This document shows positions 18,575-27,516 of a DNA stretch of 64,000 nt, in pieces; position 1 is the first letter of the stretch, and every line of letters begins with the position of its first letter. The notes below the pieces were generated by a model. The model searched no databases and was not told the origin of the DNA. It saw only the letters and a program-made list of their open reading frames with translations. Made by a program: the position numbers and the translations under genes. Source of the DNA: Gardnerella vaginalis (GTDB lineage: Bacteria > Actinomycetota > Actinomycetes > Actinomycetales > Bifidobacteriaceae); assembly GCF_001546455.1 (NCBI RefSeq), contig NZ_KQ956814.1:23244-87243 (forward strand). Reading direction: 5' to 3'.

Positions 18575-19143
18575 CCGATACTACAGTTGAGGCGCCGGCA
18601 ACTCCGCGCTTAAAGCAGCAATACAATGATCAAATCGTTCCAGCTTTGGAAAAGGAATTTGGCCACACTAATCCTATGCAGGTGGCTCGTTTGCAGAAGG
18701 TCGTCGTCTCTATGGGCGTTGGCGCTGCAGCTCGTGATTCCAAGCTCATCGAAGGTGCGATTAAGGATCTCACTTTGATTACTGGTCAGAAGCCAAAGGT
18801 TACCAAGGCTAAGAAGTCTGTTGCGCAGTTCCATTTGCGCGAAGGTCAGGCTATTGGCGCTTACGTAACTCTTCGCGGTGATCGTATGTGGGAGTTCTTG
18901 GATCGTTTGCTCACTCTGGCTCTGCCACGTATCCGCGATTTCCGTGGTATTAATGGCAACCAGTTCGACGGTCAGGGTAACTACAACTTCGGTCTTACGG
19001 AGCAGTCAATGTTCCACGAGATTGATCCTGATTCGATTGATCATCAGCGTGGTATGGACATCACCGTGGTGACCACCACCAAGGACGATGTGGAAGCGAA
19101 GTCGCTACTTAAGCACCTCGGTTTCCCATTCAAGGAGAACTGA
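18571..19143 (+). CDS. rplE: 50S ribosomal protein L5 (uL5)
   Basis: 190 residues. L5 binds 5S rRNA in the central protuberance. [33 protein letters not shown] and the [20 protein letters not shown] signature are intact. Four-base overlap with rplX. Its last codons contain the AAGGAG of the next gene. Confidence 0.98.
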   Translation: MTDTTVEAPATPRLKQQYNDQIVPALEKEFGHTNPMQVARLQKVVVSMGVGAAARDSKLIEGAIKDLTLITGQKPKVTKAKKSVAQFHLREGQAIGAYVTLRGDRMWEFLDRLLTLALPRIRDFRGINGNQFDGQGNYNFGLTEQSMFHEIDPDSIDHQRGMDITVVTTTKDDVEAKSLLKHLGFPFKEN

Positions 19144-19144
19144 T

Positions 19145-19330
19145 ATGGCAAAAACCGCTCTGAAAAACAAGGCGGCCGCTAAGCCGAAGTTCAAGGTGCG
19201 CGCTTATACGCGTTGCCAGGTTTGTGGTCGTCCTCACTCCGTGTATCGCAAGTTCGGTCTGTGCCGTGTATGCCTTCGTGAAAAGGCACATCGCGGTGAA
19301 CTGCCGGGTGTTACGAAGTCCAGTTGGTAA
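19145..19330 (+). CDS. rpsZ: 30S ribosomal protein S14 type Z (uS14)
   Basis: 61 residues starting at ATG 19145, one base after the rplE stop; the longer in-frame extension upstream is overlap with rplE and not used. The zinc ribbon is intact: CQVC (24-27) and CRVC (40-43). This is the zinc-dependent short form, as opposed to the 89-101-residue zinc-free S14, which some actinobacteria carry elsewhere under Zur control. Confidence 0.96.
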   Translation: MAKTALKNKAAAKPKFKVRAYTRCQVCGRPHSVYRKFGLCRVCLREKAHRGELPGVTKSSW

Positions 19331-19413
19331 ATATCGACGCTGAAGGTCCACTGCTTTATTAATTAAAACAAACAGGCGGTGGAAACCACGGCGAGAAAGG
19401 GCGTTAGCCCAAC
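19331..19413 (+). other. Short structured gap between rpsZ and rpsH
   Basis: 83 nt with GGGC-GTTA-GCCC hairpin (about 19398-19409) placed over the ribosome-binding region of rpsH, plus a longer imperfect pairing of GTCCAC with GTGGAAAC around 19346-19388. In E. coli, S8 represses spc translation through a site near rplE; a comparable role here is untested. Confidence 0.3.
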
Positions 19414-19812
19414 ATGACAATGACAGATCCTATCGCAGACATGTTGACACGTCTGCGTAATGCGAGCGCGGCAAAGCACGATATCGTGGAAATGCCGTAC
19501 TCCAAGTTCAAGGCGAATATCGCCGAGATTCTTAAGCGCGAAGGCTATATTAAAGACTTCGCTGCTAAAGAAGCTAAGGTTGGACAGACTTTGGAAGTCA
19601 CTTTAAAGTATGGCTCCAATGGTCAGCGTTCCATCCAGGGCATTAAGCGCATTTCTAAGCCAGGCTTGCGTCGTTACGCAAAGTCTGATTCTTTGCCTAT
19701 GCCTCTTGGCGGTCTCGGTATCGCTATTATCTCGACCAGCTCGGGATTGTTGACTCAGAAGGAATGCCTCGATCGAGGCATTGGCGGCGAGATTGTCGCC
19801 TACGTATGGTGA
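19414..19812 (+). CDS. rpsH: 30S ribosomal protein S8 (uS8)
   Basis: 132 residues. Primary 16S rRNA binder. [35 protein letters not shown] and the C-terminal [16 protein letters not shown] are diagnostic. The annotated ATG is the first of two (MTMTDP); ATG 19420 is an equally possible start. Confidence 0.97.
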   Translation: MTMTDPIADMLTRLRNASAAKHDIVEMPYSKFKANIAEILKREGYIKDFAAKEAKVGQTLEVTLKYGSNGQRSIQGIKRISKPGLRRYAKSDSLPMPLGGLGIAIISTSSGLLTQKECLDRGIGGEIVAYVW

Positions 19813-19828
19813 GAAAGGAGAGCTGAAA

Positions 19829-20368
19829 ATGGCATCGCATATTGGTAAGCTCCCCGTCGACATTCCTGCAGGCGTGGAAGTTAAGATTGAAGGTCAGTCC
19901 TTTAGCGCTAAGGGTGCTAAGGGCTCTGATTCCTATGTAATTCCAGAAGGTATTACCGCTGAAGTTGCTGATGGCAAGATTGTTTTGACCCCAGTTGACG
20001 ATTTGCGTCCAACTCGTGCAAAGCACGGTTTGGCTCGCGCAATCGTGGCGTCTATGGTTAAGGGTGTGCACGAAGGCTACACCAAGACTCTAGACATTGT
20101 TGGAACTGGTTATCGTGCTGTAATGAAGGGCAAGGGCATTGAGTTCTCGCTCGGTTATTCGCACACCATTACCGTTCAGCCACCTGAGGGCATTGAGTTT
20201 GAATTGCCAAACGCAAATCAGGTAATCGTCAAGGGTACTGACAAGCAGGCCGTTGGTCAGGCTGCCGCTAACATTCGCAAGCTTCGTGCTCCAGAACCTT
20301 ATAAGGGCAAGGGCATTAAGTACAGCGATGAGCGTATTTTGCGCAAGGCTGGAAAGGCTGGTAAGTGA
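19829..20368 (+). CDS. rplF: 50S ribosomal protein L6 (uL6)
   Basis: 179 residues from ATG 19829, placed after AAAGGAGAG; upstream in-frame codons overlap rpsH and are not used. Two tandem L6 folds near the GTPase centre: [18 protein letters not shown] at the start and the second-repeat signature [16 protein letters not shown] near the end. Confidence 0.97.
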   Translation: MASHIGKLPVDIPAGVEVKIEGQSFSAKGAKGSDSYVIPEGITAEVADGKIVLTPVDDLRPTRAKHGLARAIVASMVKGVHEGYTKTLDIVGTGYRAVMKGKGIEFSLGYSHTITVQPPEGIEFELPNANQVIVKGTDKQAVGQAAANIRKLRAPEPYKGKGIKYSDERILRKAGKAGK

Positions 20369-20369
20369 T

Positions 20370-20741
20370 ATGAGCGTTAAGATTTTCGGTAAGGGTACCA
20401 AAGTCGCACGTTTGCGTCGTCACGCCCGTCTTCGTAAGCGCATTTCTGGTACTCCAGAGCGCCCACGTTTGGTAGTTTCTCGTTCTAACCGTCACATGGT
20501 TGCTCAGATTGTGGATGACACCAAGGGTCTTACCCTTGTAAGTGCTTCCACCTTGACTTCTGACTTCGCTGGTTTTACTGGTACGAAGACTGAAGCTGCT
20601 ACCAAGGTTGGCGAGTTAATCGCAGCCAAGGCGAAGGAAGCGGGAATCACCGCTGTTATCTTCGATCGTGGCGGTAATAAGTATCATGGTCGCGTCGCAG
20701 CCGTAGCTGAAGGCGCCCGTCAGGGAGGTCTAGCACTGTGA
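20370..20741 (+). CDS. rplR: 50S ribosomal protein L18 (uL18)
   Basis: 123 residues from ATG 20370, one base after rplF. Binds 5S rRNA with L5. [27 protein letters not shown] and the C-terminal [24 protein letters not shown] are diagnostic. Its TGA overlaps the rpsE GTG by four bases (GTGA). Confidence 0.97.
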   Translation: MSVKIFGKGTKVARLRRHARLRKRISGTPERPRLVVSRSNRHMVAQIVDDTKGLTLVSASTLTSDFAGFTGTKTEAATKVGELIAAKAKEAGITAVIFDRGGNKYHGRVAAVAEGARQGGLAL

Positions 20742-21466
20742 GCGATAACGAAAAGGAAACCCAAGTGGCTGAAGAAACTCAGAACACTCAGGCATCCGCT
20801 GAGGAGCGTACCGACGATCGTCGTTCCCGTCGTTCTAAGGGCGAAGGTAAGCGTAGCGAGCGTCGTAACCGTCGTGAAGAAAACCGCGGCGAAGAGCTTT
20901 TGGATCGCGTAGTTACTATTAACCGTGTTTCCAAGACCCACAAGGGTGGTCGTACCTTTAGCTTTGCAGCACTTGTTGTTGTTGGCGACGGTAAGGGCAC
21001 TGTTGGTGTTGGTTACGGTAAGTCTCGCGAAGTTCCAGCAGCTATCGCTAAGGGTCAGCTTGACGCTAAGAAGCACATGTTTACTGTTCCACGCATTCGT
21101 GGCACCGTTACCCACCCTGTGTTGGGTCACGATGCTGCTGGTACAGTTTTGCTTCGTCCAGCTGCTCCAGGTACTGGTGTAATCGCAGGTGGCGCTGTGC
21201 GTGCTGTTATGGAGTGCGCTGGCATTACCGATATCCTCACCAAGTCCATGGGCTCCGCAACCGCTGTTAACGTGGTTCGCGCTACTGTGGATGCTTTGAA
21301 GAAGCTTGAAGAGCCAGAAGAAATTTGCGCTCGTCGTGGACTTTCCCTCGAGGAAGTTGCACCAGACGCATTGCTTCGTGAGCGCGCTGCTGGCATTGCC
21401 GAAGCTCGCAAGGCTCGTGAAGAAGCTCAGGCTGCTAAGGCTGCCCAGGCAAAGGATGGTGAGTGA
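20738..21466 (+). CDS. rpsE: 30S ribosomal protein S5 (uS5)
   Basis: 242 residues against about 166 in E. coli. The core (about 50-205) has [40 protein letters not shown] and [13 protein letters not shown]. The N-terminal 48 residues are Glu/Arg-rich and the last 35 are an Ala/Lys/Glu helix-like tail, both typical of bifidobacteria. GTG start coupled to rplR; stop overlaps rpmD. Confidence 0.97.
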   Translation: MSDNEKETQVAEETQNTQASAEERTDDRRSRRSKGEGKRSERRNRREENRGEELLDRVVTINRVSKTHKGGRTFSFAALVVVGDGKGTVGVGYGKSREVPAAIAKGQLDAKKHMFTVPRIRGTVTHPVLGHDAAGTVLLRPAAPGTGVIAGGAVRAVMECAGITDILTKSMGSATAVNVVRATVDALKKLEEPEEICARRGLSLEEVAPDALLRERAAGIAEARKAREEAQAAKAAQAKDGE

Positions 21467-21648
21467 TGGCTAACTTAAAGATCACTCTGGTGCACGGTTT
21501 GGTTCATTCCACCGAGCGTCAGCGCGCGAACGTTAAGACTCTTGGCCTTCACAAGATTGGCCAGAGCGTTGTTCGCGAGGACAATCCAGTCAATCGTGGC
21601 TTGGTTATGGCCGTTCGCCACTTGCTAAGCGTTGAGGAGGTTGACTGA
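21466..21648 (+). CDS. rpmD: 50S ribosomal protein L30 (uL30)
   Basis: 60 residues from ATG 21466, whose A is the last base of the rpsE TGA (TGATGG). [32 protein letters not shown] and [20 protein letters not shown] match L30. The GTG one codon earlier is possible but has no separate support. Confidence 0.96.
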   Translation: MANLKITLVHGLVHSTERQRANVKTLGLHKIGQSVVREDNPVNRGLVMAVRHLLSVEEVD

Positions 21649-21650
21649 TT

Positions 21651-22106
21651 ATGGCTAATGAAGAACCAATGTTGCACATGCACACGTTGCGTCCAGCTCC
21701 AGGAGCTAAGAAGGATCGCATCCGCGTGGGTCGTGGTGAAGGCTCTAAGGGTAAGACTTCGGGTCGTGGAGATAAAGGTACGAAGAAGCGTTACCAAGTT
21801 CGTCCAGGATTTGAAGGCGGCCAGCTTCCACTTTACATGCGCTTGCCTAAGCTTCGTGGCTTTAAGAGCCCATTCAAGAAGGAGTTCCAGGTTGTTAATG
21901 TTGCAGCCCTTGCAGAACTCTTCCCAAAGGGTGGCGAAGTCACTGTTGCTGATTTGGTAGTTAAGGGCGCTGTGCGTGATGGTTACCCAGTTAAGGTTTT
22001 GGGCGATGGCGATCTTAAGGTTGCTCTAACTCTTAAGGGAGTTAAGGCTTCTGCATCTGCTAAGGCCAAGATTGAAGCTGCTGGCGGCTCTGTTAGCGAA
22101 GAGTAG
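21651..22106 (+). CDS. rplO: 50S ribosomal protein L15 (uL15)
   Basis: 151 residues. Recognised from [34 protein letters not shown] and the central [19 protein letters not shown]. Follows rpmD by 2 nt, and is the last gene before a strong terminator, so secY has its own promoter here rather than sharing the spc transcript. Confidence 0.98.
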   Translation: MANEEPMLHMHTLRPAPGAKKDRIRVGRGEGSKGKTSGRGDKGTKKRYQVRPGFEGGQLPLYMRLPKLRGFKSPFKKEFQVVNVAALAELFPKGGEVTVADLVVKGAVRDGYPVKVLGDGDLKVALTLKGVKASASAKAKIEAAGGSVSEE

Positions 22107-22160
22107 TAATACTCAGCTAATTAGTCGATTAGCTAATACGCAGTGATTTAACTGTTCAAT

Positions 22161-22195
22161 AATCCCTCTAGCTTTAGGCTAGGGGGATTATTTAT
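22161..22195 (+). terminator. Strong terminator of the S10-spc cluster
   Basis: AATCCCTCTAGC (22161-22172) pairs with GCTAGGGGGATT (22178-22189) with one G-U pair, loop of 5 nt, followed by ATTTATT. Confidence 0.85.
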
Positions 22196-22214
22196 TACAC
22201 AACTCACGGAACCA

Positions 22215-22243
22215 TTGTTTCGGTATGTACCGTGATATAAACT
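22215..22243 (+). promoter_or_regulatory. Candidate secY promoter with central palindrome
   Basis: TTGTTT (22215-22220) and TAAACT (22238-22243) are 17 nt apart, with an overlapping TATAAA at 22236. The spacer contains the perfect palindrome CGGTATGTACCG (22221-22232), well placed for a repressor. The -35 differs from TTGACA at three bases. Confidence 0.4.
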
Positions 22244-22311
22244 ATTGCCTCAGAGTTTGTTTTTTTACTGATGCGCCTAGATTGTAGCGCAAAAAAGGGA
22301 GGAAGACCCAG

Positions 22312-23664
22312 GTGAAAACGTTAATCCAGGCCTTCAAAACGAAGGAGCTGAGGAACAAGATCCTCTTCGTCTTCGCAATGATTATCATCTACAGGATTGG
22401 TTCTTTTATTCCAATTCCTGGAGTTGACTACAAAGTTATTCGAGCTTGCACCGCTAAGTTGGCTTCTTCTAGCGAGAACTTTATTGGTTTGGTGAACCTG
22501 TTCTCTGGCGGTTCTCTTTTGCAGCTTTCGATTTTTGCATTGGGCGTTATGCCATACATTACTGCGTCCATTGTTATTCAGCTGCTTAGAGTTGTAATTC
22601 CTCGATTTGAGGCTCTTCATAAAGAGGGTCAGTCTGGAGAAACAAAGCTCACTCAGTATACGCGTTATTTGACCATTGGCTTGGCTATTTTACAGTCCAC
22701 CACCATTTTGGTTACAGCTCGTTCTGGTGCGTTATTCAACTATCAGTGCGGTCAGGTTATTCCAGACGGTTCTATGTGGAGCCTTATTGTAATGGTCTTA
22801 ATCATGACTGGTGGCACTGGCCTCATAATGTGGATGGCAGAGCTTATTACCGATAAGGGTATTGGCCAAGGCATGTCTGTATTAATCTTTATGTCCATCT
22901 GCTCTGGATTCCTTCCAAAGTTGTGGGAAATTGGTTGGGGTACTAATGGTCTTAATGGAGATTGGACTAAGTTCTCCATTGTTGCTGGCGTTTTTCTTGT
23001 TATTCTTATCTTCGTTGACTTTGTGGAACTTGCACAGCGTAGAATCCCTGTTCAGTACACACGTCGAATGATTGGTAGAAAGATGTATGGTGGCTCTTCC
23101 ACCTACTTGCCATTAAAGGTAAATATGAGTGGTGTTATTCCACCAATCTTTGCATCTTCTATTCTTGCTATTCCAACTCTTCTTGCTCAATTTGGAGACA
23201 GCAGCAAGGGCTGGGTGCGCTGGATTAATGCTAATTTAGCTAATTCCACTTCTGCTTGGTACATTGTTCTGTACACTGTTATGATTGTGTTCTTCTGCTT
23301 CTTCTACACCGAGATTACTTTTAATCCAGATGAAACTGCAGACAACATGAAGGAATACGGCGGCTTTATTCCTGGCATTCGTGCTGGTAGCGCTACAAGC
23401 CATTATCTTAGCTACGTTATGAACAGACTTAACACAGTTGGTGCTATCTACTTACTGTTTGTTGCTTTGATTCCAACAGTTCTGATTATGTCTTTGCACC
23501 TTAATATGAAGCTTCCATTTGGTGGTACAACAATTCTTATTATTGCAGGCGTTGGCTTGGATACTTTGCGCCAAGCTAAGGCTCAAACGGAGCAATTCCA
23601 GTATGCTGGATTCCTGTTTGATCACGGCAAAAATAAGCAGTCTGCTGTTGCTGCCAGCAAATAG
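22312..23664 (+). CDS. secY: Preprotein translocase subunit SecY
   Basis: 450 residues, integral membrane, about ten transmembrane helices. SecY is the pore of the Sec translocon for secretion and membrane insertion, acting with SecE, SecG and SecA. Visible signatures include the N-terminal KELRNKILFVFAMIIIYRIGSFIPIPGV, GIMPYITASIVIQLL-type helix 2 (about 79-93, here GVMPYITASIV), the RIPVQYTRR cytosolic loop and NPDETADNMKEYGGFIPGIR. GTG start at 22312 after GGGAGGAAG. Followed 67 nt later by adk in the usual order. Confidence 0.98.
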   Translation: MKTLIQAFKTKELRNKILFVFAMIIIYRIGSFIPIPGVDYKVIRACTAKLASSSENFIGLVNLFSGGSLLQLSIFALGVMPYITASIVIQLLRVVIPRFEALHKEGQSGETKLTQYTRYLTIGLAILQSTTILVTARSGALFNYQCGQVIPDGSMWSLIVMVLIMTGGTGLIMWMAELITDKGIGQGMSVLIFMSICSGFLPKLWEIGWGTNGLNGDWTKFSIVAGVFLVILIFVDFVELAQRRIPVQYTRRMIGRKMYGGSSTYLPLKVNMSGVIPPIFASSILAIPTLLAQFGDSSKGWVRWINANLANSTSAWYIVLYTVMIVFFCFFYTEITFNPDETADNMKEYGGFIPGIRAGSATSHYLSYVMNRLNTVGAIYLLFVALIPTVLIMSLHLNMKLPFGGTTILIIAGVGLDTLRQAKAQTEQFQYAGFLFDHGKNKQSAVAASK

Positions 23665-23731
23665 GATTGTTACAAATAAGATTGTTAAGGTTTTGCAAGA
23701 TTGCAATGGAGCATAAAACAAGGAGATTAAT

Positions 23732-24292
23732 ATGCGATTGCTAATTATGGGACCGCAAGGAGTAGGTAAGGGTACTCAGGCTGCTTTGCTTGCCGAGCAT
23801 TACAATATTCCTGCTATTTCCACTGGCGACATTTTCCGTTACAACTTAAAGAATCAAACGGAGCTTGGAAAAAAGGTTCAAGGTTATCTCGATAAAGGTG
23901 AGCTTGTTCCAGATGAATTAACCAATAGCATTGTTAAGGATCGTCTTGCTCAAGATGATGCAAAGAATGGTTGGATTCTGGATGGCTATCCACGTAATGC
24001 TTCTCAGGTTAAGGCTCTTGATCTTATGCTTGAAGAGCTTGGAACTCCTTTGGATCATGTTGTTGCTCTTGAGGCGGAGCGTGAGGTTTTGCTTGAGCGC
24101 ATGCAAAAGCGTGCTATTGAGCAGGGTCGTTCCGACGACACTCCAGAAGTGATTGCTAAGCGTTTGGAAACCTACGAGAAGGAAACAGCTCCATTGCTGG
24201 ATATTTACGAAAGCCGTGGTCAGCTTGTTGAGGTTGATGGCGTTGGAGACATTGCCGAAATCAACAATCGCATAGTTGAATCTTTGGTATAA
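23732..24292 (+). CDS. adk: Adenylate kinase
   Basis: 186 residues, the short form without the zinc-type LID insertion. Converts ATP + AMP to 2 ADP. P-loop GPQGVGKGTQ (7-16), AMP-binding STGDIFR and DGYPRN with the catalytic Arg, and a compact LID at about 126-138. AAGGAG precedes the ATG. Normal length for actinobacterial Adk. Confidence 0.98.
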   Translation: MRLLIMGPQGVGKGTQAALLAEHYNIPAISTGDIFRYNLKNQTELGKKVQGYLDKGELVPDELTNSIVKDRLAQDDAKNGWILDGYPRNASQVKALDLMLEELGTPLDHVVALEAEREVLLERMQKRAIEQGRSDDTPEVIAKRLETYEKETAPLLDIYESRGQLVEVDGVGDIAEINNRIVESLV

Positions 24293-24309
24293 GAAAAATC
24301 TTTGTACTA

Positions 24310-24380
24310 TAAATGCGTCCTTGCGACACGCCGAGTGTTGTATTGGGCGCATTTACTGTATCATAGAAGATTGGCGTGTC
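24310..24380 (+). promoter_or_regulatory. Interleaved hairpins and promoter between adk and infA
   Basis: Two perfect 8-bp inverted repeats interleave: TAAATGCG (24310-24317) with CGCATTTA (24348-24355), and GACACGCC (24325-24332) with GGCGTGTC (24373-24380). They cannot form as simple hairpins together, giving a switch-like or pseudoknot layout. TATCAT at 24359-24364 may be a -10 for infA with a weak -35 TTGTAT at 24338. Confidence 0.45.
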
Positions 24381-24424
24381 TTCGGATGCGCGAAGTAGTA
24401 TGTCCAAGGAACGGAACGAGGCTC

Positions 24425-24643
24425 ATGGCAAAAGACGGTGTGATTGAAGTCGAAGGCACGGTAGTGGAAGCACTGCCTAACGCGATGTTTCGCGTTCAGC
24501 TTGAGAACGAGCACATTGTACTAGCTACGATTTCGGGGAAAATGCGCAAGAATTACATTCGTATTCTTCCGCAAGATCGTGTTGTGCTGGAGATGAGTCC
24601 TTACGATTTGAACCGCGGACGTATTACGTACCGTTATAAGTAA
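24425..24643 (+). CDS. infA: Translation initiation factor IF-1
   Basis: 72 residues from ATG 24425. Single OB-fold protein that occupies the A site during initiation. [30 protein letters not shown] and [33 protein letters not shown] are near-universal. The upstream in-frame codons overlap the leader and have no start support. Begins the infA-rpmJ-rpsM-rpsK-rpoA-rplQ string. Confidence 0.98.
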   Translation: MAKDGVIEVEGTVVEALPNAMFRVQLENEHIVLATISGKMRKNYIRILPQDRVVLEMSPYDLNRGRITYRYK

Positions 24644-24664
24644 AGGTACAAGCAAAGGAAAACC

Positions 24665-24778
24665 ATGAAGGTCAGCCCTAGCGTGAAGAGGATCTGCGAA
24701 AACTGCCGCGTGATCCGCCGTCACGGTCGCGTCATGGTGATTTGCATCAACCCACGTCATAAGCAGCGTCAGGGCTGA
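24665..24778 (+). CDS. rpmJ: 50S ribosomal protein L36 (bL36), zinc type
   Basis: A 37-residue gene: starts [14 protein letters not shown] and ends NPRHKQRQG. Zinc ligands C11, C14, C27 and H32 are present, so it is the zinc-binding form. It lies 21 nt after infA, preceded by AAAGGAAAACC, exactly where rpmJ is expected. Confidence 0.97.
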   Translation: MKVSPSVKRICENCRVIRRHGRVMVICINPRHKQRQG

Positions 24779-24836
24779 GTGGATCTCCACCGCGAAGATA
24801 AAGGAATAAGGCGCTAAGTCGCAGCTTAAGCTGAAC

Positions 24837-24856
24837 CCTGGGTGCGCAGGCCCAGG
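24837..24856 (+). promoter_or_regulatory. GC-rich hairpin in the rpmJ-rpsM gap
   Basis: CCTGGG (24837-24842) pairs with CCCAGG (24851-24856) within the 144-nt gap before rpsM; GCTTAAGC nearby is also self-complementary. No T run follows. It may be a leader or processing site for the alpha-type genes. Confidence 0.35.
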
Positions 24857-24922
24857 CCGCAATCAATTGCTATTATTGCGGGAGACTTGGTGCACGACCT
24901 GCGTAATAGTAAAGGAATTACA

Positions 24923-25300
24923 ATGGCACGTCTTGCCGGAGTAGATATTCCCAATGAGAAGCGCATTGAGATTGCCCTCACCTATATTTTTGGTGTAGGT
25001 CGCACTCGCGCTAAGGAAACGCTTGCCGCGACCGGTGTTAATCCGGATACCCGCGTCAAGGATCTTACGGATGAACAGTTAATCACTTTGCGTGATTATC
25101 TTGAGGCCAACTACAAGATTGAAGGCGATTTGCGTCGTGAAATCGACGCCGACATCCGTCGTAAGATTCAGATCAACTGCTATCAAGGCCAGCGTCATCG
25201 CAAGGGTCTTCCTGTGCGTGGTCAGCGTACTAAGACTAATGCTCGTACCCGCAAGGGTCCAAAGCGTACTGTCGCCGGGAAGAAGAAGGCCACCCGATAG
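24923..25300 (+). CDS. rpsM: 30S ribosomal protein S13 (uS13)
   Basis: 125 residues from ATG 24923 after [33 protein letters not shown] at the start, the [35 protein letters not shown] segment and a basic tail that contacts P-site tRNA. The longer in-frame reading upstream covers the gap hairpin and lacks support. Confidence 0.98.
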   Translation: MARLAGVDIPNEKRIEIALTYIFGVGRTRAKETLAATGVNPDTRVKDLTDEQLITLRDYLEANYKIEGDLRREIDADIRRKIQINCYQGQRHRKGLPVRGQRTKTNARTRKGPKRTVAGKKKATR

Positions 25301-25379
25301 TCGGTGGTCGGCTCTAGGCCACGAGTTAATTCTCATCGCCTAGACATACCAACTAATTCGTCATAGGAAACGAGGGTCA

Positions 25380-25778
25380 ATGGCAGCTGCAAAGCAAGCC
25401 TCGCGCAAGCCGCGTCGCCGGGACCGCAAGTCGGTACCGGTTGGGCAGGCGCATATTAAATCAACATTCAATAACACGATTATTTCCATCACCGATCCAT
25501 CGGGTGCAGTCCTCTCTTGGGCTTCTGGTGGCGATGTCGGCTTTAAGGGTTCCCGTAAGTCGACTCCTTACGCTGCAGGTATGGCTGCTGAGTCTGCCGC
25601 TCGTAAGGCAATGGAACATGGCCTTAAAAAGGTCGACGTGTTTGTTAAGGGTCCAGGTTCCGGTCGTGAAACCGCTATCCGTTCCCTTCAGTCCGCGGGT
25701 CTTGAAGTCGGTTCTATTACCGACGTCACCCCACAAGCGCATAACGGCGTTCGCCCACCAAAGCGTCGCCGCGTCTGA
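25380..25778 (+). CDS. rpsK: 30S ribosomal protein S11 (uS11)
   Basis: 132 residues. S11 shapes the platform where the mRNA leaves. [39 protein letters not shown] and the C-terminal [15 protein letters not shown] are diagnostic. rpsD, which follows rpsK in many bacteria, is absent here, as usual in actinobacteria. Confidence 0.98.
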   Translation: MAAAKQASRKPRRRDRKSVPVGQAHIKSTFNNTIISITDPSGAVLSWASGGDVGFKGSRKSTPYAAGMAAESAARKAMEHGLKKVDVFVKGPGSGRETAIRSLQSAGLEVGSITDVTPQAHNGVRPPKRRRV

Positions 25779-25857
25779 GCACTCTTACGAATCCATCCAT
25801 CCAACCCGCTTATGGGCGGCGAGTGCACCACCGACCAGAAGCTGAAAGGATACAAAA

Positions 25858-26853
25858 GTGCTTATCGCACAGCGTCCAACACTTACCGAGGAATCACTGA
25901 ATCCCCAGCGTTCTCGCTTTACTATTGAGCCGTTGGAACCAGGTTTCGGATACACGCTCGGCAATTCGCTGCGTCGTACCCTGTTGAGCTCCATTCCAGG
26001 TGCGGCCGTTACTTCGGTACGCATCTCTGGCGCTCTTCATGAGTTCACGACTCTGCCAGGTGTTGAAGAGGATGTCACTGAAATCCTGCTGAACATCAAG
26101 GGTATCGTACTTACAAGTGAGTATGACGAGCCTGTAGTGATGTATCTACGCAAGAGCGGTAAAGGTGAAGCAACAGCTGGAGATATTACTCCTCCTGCTG
26201 GCGTCACTATTGCCAATCCACAGATGCATATCGCTACACTTGCTGAAGATGGCGAGCTCGAAATTGAGTTCACTGTGGAGCGTGGTCGTGGCTACGTGCC
26301 TGCTCAGATGAATAAGCAGGAAAACAGCGAAATCGGTCGCATTCCAGTGGATTCGATCTACTCGCCAGTTTTGAAGGTGAGCTATAAGGTCGAAGCTACC
26401 CGCGTGGAACAGCGCACGGACTTCGATAAGCTAATCCTGGATGTGGAAACCAAGCCAGCTATTACACCACGCGACGCAGTTGCGTCCGCAGGTTCGACTT
26501 TGGTTGAGCTTTTCGGTCTTTGCCGTGAGCTTAACGTCGATGCTGAGGGTGTTGAAGTTGGTCCAGCACCAGTCATGGAGGAAGCTGATTCCCAGATGGC
26601 TACTCCGATTGAGGATTTGAACCTTACGCAGCGCAGCTACAACTGCTTGAAGCGTGAGGGAATCCACACAGTCGGCGAGCTGGTAGTCCACACTGAGCAG
26701 GATTTGCTCGATATTCGTAATTTCGGCATGAAATCCATCGATGAGGTTAAAGAAAAGTTGCAATCCATGGGATTGTCTCTTAAGCCTTCACCGCTTGGCT
26801 TTGACGCCAATAATCTCGAAGGTGGCACGTTCTTCTCGCCAGAAGACGAGTAA
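25858..26853 (+). CDS. rpoA: RNA polymerase subunit alpha
   Basis: 331 residues. The N-terminal domain (about 1-230) dimerises and scaffolds beta and beta-prime: [28 protein letters not shown]. The C-terminal domain (about 250-320) binds UP elements and activators: [23 protein letters not shown] and [22 protein letters not shown] start at 25858 with AAAGG ten bases before. Full length. Confidence 0.98.
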   Translation: MLIAQRPTLTEESLNPQRSRFTIEPLEPGFGYTLGNSLRRTLLSSIPGAAVTSVRISGALHEFTTLPGVEEDVTEILLNIKGIVLTSEYDEPVVMYLRKSGKGEATAGDITPPAGVTIANPQMHIATLAEDGELEIEFTVERGRGYVPAQMNKQENSEIGRIPVDSIYSPVLKVSYKVEATRVEQRTDFDKLILDVETKPAITPRDAVASAGSTLVELFGLCRELNVDAEGVEVGPAPVMEEADSQMATPIEDLNLTQRSYNCLKREGIHTVGELVVHTEQDLLDIRNFGMKSIDEVKEKLQSMGLSLKPSPLGFDANNLEGGTFFSPEDE

Positions 26854-26931
26854 ACAACCACCGCAAATCGTCGCGGTTTTTGGATGTTCGGGTTTTTGCC
26901 CACCTGAATTCCGCGGCAATAAGGAGTAATA

Positions 26932-27366
26932 ATGCCTACACCGAAACAAGGGCCTCGTCTGGCTTCTAGCCCAGCGCATGAGCGCCTGATGCTGGCCAAT
27001 ATGGCTACAAGCCTCTTCCAGCACGGTCGTATTGTGACTACTTTGCCAAAGGCAAAGCGTCTTCGTCCACTCGCTGAGCGTTTGGTAACATTCGCTAAGC
27101 GTGGCGATTTGCATTCGCGCCGCCGCGTGTTGCGCGTAATTCGCAATAAGTCCGTTGTTCACATGCTTTTCACTCAGATTGCTGAGCAGATGAAGCAGCG
27201 TGAAGGTGGCTATACTCGCATCGTTAAGATGGCCCCTCGTCGTGGTGACACTGCTCCACAGGCTATTATCGAGCTTGTTGTTGAGCCAGTAAGCCCAAAG
27301 AAGGCTGTTGTTAAGGAAGCTGAGTCCGCTACTAAGGTTGCAGCTAAAGAAGAAGCAGCTGAGTAG
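26932..27366 (+). CDS. rplQ: 50S ribosomal protein L17 (bL17)
   Basis: 144 residues. The L17 core (about 1-120) has [28 protein letters not shown] and [34 protein letters not shown]; the tail is a Lys/Glu/Ala extension seen in bifidobacteria. AATAAGGAG precedes the ATG. Last gene of the alpha-type string, followed by a terminator. Confidence 0.98.
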   Translation: MPTPKQGPRLASSPAHERLMLANMATSLFQHGRIVTTLPKAKRLRPLAERLVTFAKRGDLHSRRRVLRVIRNKSVVHMLFTQIAEQMKQREGGYTRIVKMAPRRGDTAPQAIIELVVEPVSPKKAVVKEAESATKVAAKEEAAE

Positions 27367-27436
27367 TTGAGATTAGCATCTTGATGCATCGGTAAGTAAA
27401 TCTTTGGCGATTAATCGCCAGCATAAAGGTTTATTA

Positions 27437-27467
27437 AACGGGTTGGAGATTTCTCCAGCCCGTTTTT
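27437..27467 (+). terminator. Rho-independent terminator after rplQ
   Basis: AACGGGTTGGAGA (27437-27449) pairs with TCTCCAGCCCGTT (27452-27464) including one G-U pair, followed by TTTTT. Confidence 0.88.
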
Positions 27468-27516
27468 CTATATCTGACATATCTTTTCTATATCTGGTAT
27501 CAACTACTATTGAACT

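Noticed and set aside
19088..19144. Upstream extension of rpsZ
   Set aside because: Lies inside rplE; the S14 start at 19145 has its own ribosome-binding site and matches family length.
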